NCBI GenBank assembly: GCA_947630775.1
Contig: CANRIY010000019.1
Location: 1 to 18,333, forward strand
Origin: an uncultured Clostridia bacterium
Lineage (GTDB): Bacteria > Bacillota > Clostridia > Christensenellales > Borkfalkiaceae
DNA: 18,333 bases
Direction: 5' to 3'
Shown one piece after another: positions 13,524-18,333 of this stretch; within the stretch, counting starts at the first letter, position 1; every line of letters starts with the position of its first letter. Both the position numbers and the translations under genes were made by a program. The notes under the pieces were generated by a model. The model had not been told where the DNA came from and did no database searches. It saw only the letters and a program-made list of their open reading frames with translations.

Positions 13524-14263
13524 AGATCTATGTCGCGACGCATAAGCCTTTCGGCCGCGTCCTTCCCGAAAACTATGAGTACATTCAGGTAAATGCCGCA
13601 AACAATCCGCATTTTTGCCCGCTTACGGACGATACGGGAGATCATATTTCCGAAAAAAATCCCCATTTTTGCGAACTTACGGCGATTTATTGGATCTGGA
13701 AAAACGATACGGAAAGCGACATCGTCGGTCTTGCCCATTACAGGCGTCTCTTGACGAAAAGAGCGCTTTCTTCTTCCCAAAAACACTATGCGGATGAGAA
13801 AGACGTTACAAAATGGCTCAATGAGTTTGACATGATCGCATCCCGCAGGCAAACGTTTGGGATCTCCGTAGAAGCGCAGTTGCAACAATGTGTCCACGCC
13901 CACGATCTCATCTTGCTCCGCCAAACGATCGGGCGGGTAGCTCCCGATTATCTCGAAGCATACGACAAGGTCATGCAGGGGAAAAAGACGTATCTCTGCA
14001 ATCTCTTTATCTGCAAAAAGGAGCGCTGGGACGAATACTGTGAGTGGCTGTTCTCCATTCTCTTTGAAATGGAAAAGAATGTCGACATGACGGGTTACTC
14101 CGTGCAGGAGCAGCGCCTTTACGGATATCTTGCGGAGAGACTGTTTACCGTATATGTTTTGAAAAACGGGTTGCGGATCAAGGAGTTGTACACCCATATC
14201 GTCGGGGACAGCAAGTTGCAGAAGATCAAGAATAAATTCAAACAGAAAGTATTCGGAAGATAA
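13520..14263 (+). CDS. DUF4422 glycosyltransferase-like protein (second copy)
   Basis: This 247-residue protein is a second DUF4422 member. It begins MKIYVATHKPF, keeps DHISEKNPHFCELTAIYWIW (about 41-60) and HYRR at 73-76, and has the YLCNLFICKKERWDEYCEWLFSIL region in the second half. It differs widely from the first copy outside these motifs, so the two probably add different linkages and do not result from recent duplication. It overlaps the upstream gene through an ATGA junction, with GGAG eight bases before the start. A 56-bp gap to glf contains only a 12-codon open frame whose stop overlaps the glf ribosome site. Confidence 0.88.
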   Translation: MKIYVATHKPFGRVLPENYEYIQVNAANNPHFCPLTDDTGDHISEKNPHFCELTAIYWIWKNDTESDIVGLAHYRRLLTKRALSSSQKHYADEKDVTKWLNEFDMIASRRQTFGISVEAQLQQCVHAHDLILLRQTIGRVAPDYLEAYDKVMQGKKTYLCNLFICKKERWDEYCEWLFSILFEMEKNVDMTGYSVQEQRLYGYLAERLFTVYVLKNGLRIKELYTHIVGDSKLQKIKNKFKQKVFGR

Positions 14264-14319
14264 CGGCATATGGAAAATCTGAAAAAAGGGATCCGAAACA
14301 TCTTTTGAGGAGAATTGGG

Positions 14320-15420
14320 ATGAAACAGTACGATTATCTCATCGTCGGGAGCGGGCTGTACGGAGCGGTGTGCGCCCATGAGCTCACAAAGCGGGGCAAA
14401 ACGTGCCTCGTCGTCGAAAAACGTCCGCACATCGGCGGCAATATTTATACGGAGAGCGTCGAGGGGATCAACGTCCACCGCTATGGGGCGCACATCTTCC
14501 ACACCTCGGACAGGGCGGTCTGGGAATACGTCAACAGGTTCGCGGAATTCAACAATTACGTCAACAGCCCCGTTGCGAGATACCGTGGGGAGTGCTACAA
14601 TCTGCCCTTCAACATGAATACGTTTACCAAGCTCTGGCCCGACGTCTTTACGCCCGCGGAGGCGGAGGCGCGCATCGCAAAGGAGCGCGGGGAATCCTAT
14701 GTGGAAAATCCCAAAAACCTCGAAGAGCAGGCGATCAACCTCGTGGGGGTCACCATTTACGAAAAACTCGTCAAGGGATACACCGAAAAGCAGTGGGGGA
14801 AGAAGTGCAGCGAGCTTCCCGCATTCATCATCAAGCGCCTGCCCGTGCGGTTCACCTTCGACAACAATTATTTCAGCGACCGCTATCAGGGGATCCCCGT
14901 GGGCGGCTATACGAAGATGATCGAAAACATGCTCGAAGGGGTGGAAGTCAGGCTGAATTGCGACTTTTTCGGGCACAAGAGCGAACTTTCGGCGGCGGCG
15001 GAGAAGATCATCTACACGGGCGCGATCGACCGCTATTTCGACTATGTTTACGGCCCCCTCGAATACCGTTCCGTGCGGTTCGAGACGGAAGTTTTGGACA
15101 TTCCGAACTATCAGGGGAATGCCGTCGTCAATTATACGGCGGCGGAGGTGCCCTATACCCGCATCATCGAGCACAAACATTTCGAATTCGGGACGCAGCC
15201 CAAGACCGTCATCTCGAGGGAATATTCTTCGGCGTGGAAATTGGGGGACGAGCCCTATTACCCCGTCAATGACGAAAAGAACGGCGCACTGTACGCAAAA
15301 TACAGGGCGCTTGCCGACAAGGAGCAAAACGTCGTGTTCGGCGGACGGCTCGGGCAGTATAAATATTTCGACATGGACGATGTGATCTTAAGCGCCTTCG
15401 AAGCGCTGAAAACACTGTAA
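14320..15420 (+). CDS. glf: UDP-galactopyranose mutase
   Basis: This 366-residue FAD enzyme converts UDP-galactopyranose to UDP-galactofuranose in the cytoplasm, supplying galactofuranose for the polysaccharide. The FAD-binding motif GSGLYG is at residues 10-15, then EKRPHIGGNIYTE, HRYGAHIFHTS (53-63, containing the active-site loop histidine), YNLPFNMNTF, KGYTEKQWG and the substrate-region RYQGIPVGGYTKM. Length and order match bacterial Glf (about 365-390). The ATG at 14320 has GAGGAG seven bases upstream. Its presence is strong evidence that the polymer contains galactofuranose and that one of the neighbouring transferases uses UDP-Galf. Confidence 0.96.
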   Translation: MKQYDYLIVGSGLYGAVCAHELTKRGKTCLVVEKRPHIGGNIYTESVEGINVHRYGAHIFHTSDRAVWEYVNRFAEFNNYVNSPVARYRGECYNLPFNMNTFTKLWPDVFTPAEAEARIAKERGESYVENPKNLEEQAINLVGVTIYEKLVKGYTEKQWGKKCSELPAFIIKRLPVRFTFDNNYFSDRYQGIPVGGYTKMIENMLEGVEVRLNCDFFGHKSELSAAAEKIIYTGAIDRYFDYVYGPLEYRSVRFETEVLDIPNYQGNAVVNYTAAEVPYTRIIEHKHFEFGTQPKTVISREYSSAWKLGDEPYYPVNDEKNGALYAKYRALADKEQNVVFGGRLGQYKYFDMDDVILSAFEALKTL

Positions 15421-15444
15421 ACACTGCAAAAAGGGAGAAAGGGG

Positions 15445-16632
15445 ATGCAGACGCTTGACCGTACAACGGAATTGGGGAAGAAGCTGTTCTATGCTTCTTA
15501 TATCCTCATGCTCGTGCGGTCGCTCCTTTCGGCGTCGACGCTCTCCGTCGTGATCGACGGGTTCTTTTTCAGATATATCCTGCGCGTCGCCGCCCTGATC
15601 CCCATCTTCATCAAGATCTGTACGCAGGACCGCTATGAGAAACAGACCCTTTTCCGCTATGTCATCTTTGGCTGTGCGGTCGCGTTGATGGTCTTTTTCA
15701 ACCGTCATGGCAACCTTGCGGACATAGCGCTCCTTGTCATCGGCGTCCACGGCGTGCCTCTCAAAAGTGCCGTGCGCGTGTTCTTCCATACGGCGGGCAT
15801 CGTCTGCGGCGCGCTCTTCCTTTTGAGTCTCTTCGGCGCCATTGAGAACGTCGTGACTTATGCGGGGCTGAAACCGCGCTATGCGTTCGGCAGTGTCTAT
15901 GCGACGGATTTCGCCGCGACGCTCTTCTATATCGAGCTCGCCCATGGCTATTTGAAAGGGAAAAACTACAATCTGCGGAACTTCTTTTTCTGGATCTTTG
16001 TCTCCCTGTTTGTCTACATCTTTTGCGTCGCGCGGCTGGATTTTGTGTTGATCTTCTGTTTCGCGTGGGCGATGCTCCTCGCGAAATATATTCCGAAGCT
16101 GTATTCCTTCCGCGGGGTACAGGCCGTCCTTTGGCTCATGATCCCGCTCCTTTGTGTCGGGTCGATCCTTCTGCACGTCGTCTATACGCCCGAAAACAAG
16201 TTCTTCTCATGGCTGAACGATATCCTCTCGGGCAGGCTGTACTACGGCAATCTCGCCGTCAATGATTACGGCTTTACCCTCTTCGGGCAGACAGTCAGGA
16301 TGCAGGGCTGGGGATTCAGTACGGCGAAGTGGGACACAAAGCTCGGCTACTACTTTGTGGACTGTGGCTGGCTCTCGCTCGTGCTGCAATACGGGATCGT
16401 CATGACCGCGTTTGTCTGCGCGGTCTATACCCTTGTTTCGAGGAGAAGTTTCAAAGAGGGGGATCATATTCTTCCCGTCATTCTCTTTTTCGTCGCCCTG
16501 ACGAGCGTGATCGATCATCACTTCTTTGAATATTGGTTCAACCCGTTCCTGCTCGTCCTGAATATGGGGCTGCGCGCCGAACGGCGCAAGAGCACGGCGG
16601 CAAGATCTGCCGTCGCAGCGGGAACGGTCTGA
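15445..16632 (+). CDS. Wzy-like polysaccharide polymerase (polytopic membrane protein)
   Basis: This 395-residue protein is strongly hydrophobic, with roughly ten or more membrane segments separated by short loops, starting near residue 14 (LFYASYILMLVRSLL). A larger extracytoplasmic loop lies in the second half, including YTPENKFFSWLNDILSGRLYYGN and WGFSTAKW, typical of O-antigen polymerase/ligase-type proteins, which have little primary sequence conservation. Position between glf and the flippase supports a role as Wzy, joining flipped repeat units at the outer face. The start has a GGGAGAAAGGGG ribosome site. Assignment rests on topology and context; it could also be a related membrane acyl- or glycosyl-transferase. 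Confidence 0.75.
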   Translation: MQTLDRTTELGKKLFYASYILMLVRSLLSASTLSVVIDGFFFRYILRVAALIPIFIKICTQDRYEKQTLFRYVIFGCAVALMVFFNRHGNLADIALLVIGVHGVPLKSAVRVFFHTAGIVCGALFLLSLFGAIENVVTYAGLKPRYAFGSVYATDFAATLFYIELAHGYLKGKNYNLRNFFFWIFVSLFVYIFCVARLDFVLIFCFAWAMLLAKYIPKLYSFRGVQAVLWLMIPLLCVGSILLHVVYTPENKFFSWLNDILSGRLYYGNLAVNDYGFTLFGQTVRMQGWGFSTAKWDTKLGYYFVDCGWLSLVLQYGIVMTAFVCAVYTLVSRRSFKEGDHILPVILFFVALTSVIDHHFFEYWFNPFLLVLNMGLRAERRKSTAARSAVAAGTV

Positions 16633-16638
16633 TTCTCT

Positions 16639-18150
16639 ATGGCAAACAAAAGCATCAAGAAAAACTTCATCTATAATCTGATCTATCAAGTGACGATGTT
16701 GGTGTCACCCCTCGTGGTGACGCCTTATATTTCACACATTTTTCTGCCGTCGAGTGTGGGACTTTACAGCTATGCGGACTCCATGGCGGCGTATTTCGTG
16801 CTCTTTGCCGTGCTCGGCACGACGACGTTCGGCCAGCGCGCCATCAGCTATGTGCAGGAGGATCAAGAGGCGCGCAGCCGCGCATTCTGGGAGATCTTTC
16901 TTCTCCGCCTCATGACGTCCTTTGTGACGCTCGGCGCCTATATCGGGTACGCCTTTTTGTTCGTACGGGAAAATTTGGTCATCACCCTCATTCTCTCCCT
17001 CAACATCCTCAACGTTGCCTTCGACGTCACATGGTTTTTGCAGGGGCTCGAAGAGTTCGGCAAGACGGCGCTCCGCAGCATTCTCTTCCGCCTCGCATGC
17101 GTCGCGGCGATCTTTCTCTTTGTGAAGGACGGGGACGATCTTGTTCTCTATGTGATCTTCATGACGGCCTTCACCGTCCTCGGCAACCTTTCCCTTTGGC
17201 TGTATCTGCCCAAATATCTCGTCCGCGTGAGGGGACTCAATCCTTTCCGCGACATGAAGTCTGTCCTCATGCTCTTCATTCCCACCGTCGCGACGCAGGT
17301 CTACACGGTGCTCGATAAATCCATGATCGGCTGGTTTTCGGACGGGTTCAACGAAAACGGCTACTACGAACAGGCGGAAAAGATCGTAAAGATCGCGCTC
17401 ACGGCGGTCACCGCGCTCGGCATCGTCATGATCCCCCGCATCGCGGGAAGATACAAGGCGGGGGATATGGAAAAGGTCAAATATTATCTCTACAATTCCT
17501 ACCGCTATGTGTGGATGATGGCGATCCCCATCATGTTCGGGTTCATCTCGATCGCGAGTGTCTTTACGCCCGTATACTATGGGGCGGGGTATGAAAAATG
17601 CGCCACGCTCCTGCCTATTTTCAGTACGCTTACGGTCTTTATCGGGCTCTCCAACGTCAACGGGATCCAGCTGTTCGTGTCGATCGGCAAGGAAAAGATC
17701 CTGACGCTTACGGTGGCGGTGGGGGCGGTCGTCAACTTTGCGCTCAATCTGGTTTTGATCCCCCTGTACGCCTCGGTGGGGGCGGCGGTCGCCTCCGCTG
17801 TCGCGGAATTCGCCGTGACGCTCACGGGCTTTCTCTATATCTATAAGACGAAGCTGTTTCCCCTGCGCCCCGTCTTTTCCTGTTCGTGGCGGTACTGGAT
17901 CGGCGGCGTTGTGATGGGCGGTGCGCTCTTCGGGCTCAAATATCTCATGCCCGCCGCCGTGTGGAGCCTCGCCGTGCTCATCGCGTCGGGCGTTGCGATC
18001 TATTTCGCCATGCTCCTTCTCATGCGGGATCCTTTCCTCATCGATCTCATCCGCAAGGGGATCGGCATGCTGAAACGCAAGCGCTCCCCCGCGTCCGCGG
18101 AAAAGGCCGCAGAGGCGGAAGAGCCCGAGAAGACGGAAGAGCAAAAATAA
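16639..18150 (+). CDS. Wzx-like polysaccharide flippase (MATE/MOP family)
   Basis: This 503-residue membrane protein belongs to the polysaccharide flippase family (PF01943, MOP superfamily) and moves undecaprenyl-linked repeat units across the membrane. The N-terminus KNFIYNLIYQVTMLVSPLVVTPYISHIF, then GLYSYADSMAAYF and FGQRAIS, is characteristic. About fourteen hydrophobic segments are present, with KSMIGWFSD and GYYEQAEKIVKIA in the middle, as in Wzx proteins. The C-terminus ends in a charged Ala/Glu/Lys tail (residues about 478-503) that is probably cytoplasmic. The gene starts six bases after the previous stop; no strong ribosome site is visible, so coupling is likely. It closes the operon and is followed by hairpin repeats. 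Confidence 0.92.
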   Translation: MANKSIKKNFIYNLIYQVTMLVSPLVVTPYISHIFLPSSVGLYSYADSMAAYFVLFAVLGTTTFGQRAISYVQEDQEARSRAFWEIFLLRLMTSFVTLGAYIGYAFLFVRENLVITLILSLNILNVAFDVTWFLQGLEEFGKTALRSILFRLACVAAIFLFVKDGDDLVLYVIFMTAFTVLGNLSLWLYLPKYLVRVRGLNPFRDMKSVLMLFIPTVATQVYTVLDKSMIGWFSDGFNENGYYEQAEKIVKIALTAVTALGIVMIPRIAGRYKAGDMEKVKYYLYNSYRYVWMMAIPIMFGFISIASVFTPVYYGAGYEKCATLLPIFSTLTVFIGLSNVNGIQLFVSIGKEKILTLTVAVGAVVNFALNLVLIPLYASVGAAVASAVAEFAVTLTGFLYIYKTKLFPLRPVFSCSWRYWIGGVVMGGALFGLKYLMPAAVWSLAVLIASGVAIYFAMLLLMRDPFLIDLIRKGIGMLKRKRSPASAEKAAEAEEPEKTEEQK

Positions 18151-18169
18151 AGAATCTTGGCGCCCTCTT

Positions 18170-18333
18170 GGCTCCCCTTGTAGGGGAGCTGTCACCGCAG
18201 GTGACTGAGGGGTTTTCCTTGGCTCCCCCTTGAGGGGGAGCTGTCACGCGCCCTTGCGTGACTGAGGGGTTTCTCGGCTCCCCCTTGAGGGGGAGCTGTC
18301 ACCGCAGGTGACTGAGGGGTTTCCCTTGGCTCC
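18170..18333 (+). repeat. tandem array of double-hairpin repeats, cut by window end
   Basis: Three complete units start at 18170, 18221 and 18276, and a fourth begins at 18328. Each has a first hairpin of the form GGCTCCCC..GGGGAGC, a second hairpin (GTCACC..GGTGAC or GTCACGC..GCGTGAC), then TGAGGGGTTT. The second hairpin keeps its pairing although its sequence changes. The same family occurs in the opposite orientation at 7724-7805. The first hairpin may act as the transcription end of the polysaccharide operon, although no T-run follows it directly. Confidence 0.85.

Noticed and set aside
14270..14308. 12-codon open frame (MENLKKGIRNIF) between the second DUF4422 gene and glf
   Set aside because: No ribosome site is visible; it is too short to judge. 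Its stop overlaps the glf ribosome site, so a coupling role is possible but unsupported.
16732..18195. Minus-strand 487-codon open frame opposite the flippase
   Set aside because: The composition is extremely rich in Arg, Asp, Glu and His, as expected of the antisense of a membrane protein gene; no domain is visible.
18170..18333. Possible CRISPR array because of regular 51-55 bp spacing
   Set aside because: The whole unit repeats, including the parts that would be spacers, each unit folds into two hairpins, and no cas gene is nearby.

Overview
The window looks like a chromosomal segment of a Gram-positive gut bacterium, most likely an uncultured member of the Clostridia (Bacillota). The evidence is AGGAGG-type ribosome binding sites, TTGACT-N17-TATAAT promoters, hairpin-plus-T-run terminators, a BspA-like leucine-rich-repeat lipoprotein with a Gram-positive style lipobox, and short double-hairpin intergenic repeats of a kind familiar from gut Clostridia. 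Genus cannot be assigned by eye. The DNA is GC-rich except for one clearly AT-richer block at about 5.3-7.5 kb.

Layout. (1) 4-750: rpsP (ribosomal protein S16) and khpA (KH-domain RNA-binding protein), the usual Bacillota neighbours. They are separated by a 213-bp spacer with a perfect AU-rich hairpin, and the expected rimM-trmD-rplS genes do not follow. (2) 756-5073: a khpA terminator, a structured leader, a large LRR lipoprotein gene and two tandem terminators. (3) 5096-7530: a strong promoter, a second leader of the same type, then an EcoRI-family adenine DNA methyltransferase directly abutting a DUF262-HNH nuclease, forming a compact restriction-modification-like pair. (4) 7531-8168: no gene, but a dense cluster of palindromes and interspersed repeats, including a 54-bp perfect palindrome. 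(5) 8169-9596, minus strand: pgi. (6) 9731-18150: a surface polysaccharide locus. It has a priming sugar-phosphate transferase on its own transcript, then a tightly packed operon of DUF4422 glycosyltransferase, GT2, GT32-like capsular transferase, second DUF4422, UDP-galactopyranose mutase (glf), Wzy-like polymerase and Wzx-like flippase. (7) 18170-18333: a tandem array of the double-hairpin repeat, cut by the window end.

How the genes work together. The polysaccharide genes describe a Wzx/Wzy pathway: the priming enzyme loads a sugar phosphate on undecaprenyl phosphate, the glycosyltransferases extend it (probably including galactofuranose made by Glf), Wzx flips the unit and Wzy polymerises it. 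The LRR lipoprotein is a second surface component. The methyltransferase/DUF262-HNH pair is probably a defence module.

The most interesting signal is the pair of related 5' leaders at about 825-960 and 5131-5271. They precede two unrelated genes, share a near-identical 48-nt tail, and both can fold into mutually exclusive terminator and antiterminator hairpins with compensatory base changes. I do not recognise this as a known riboswitch or T-box class; it is a candidate undescribed attenuator RNA.
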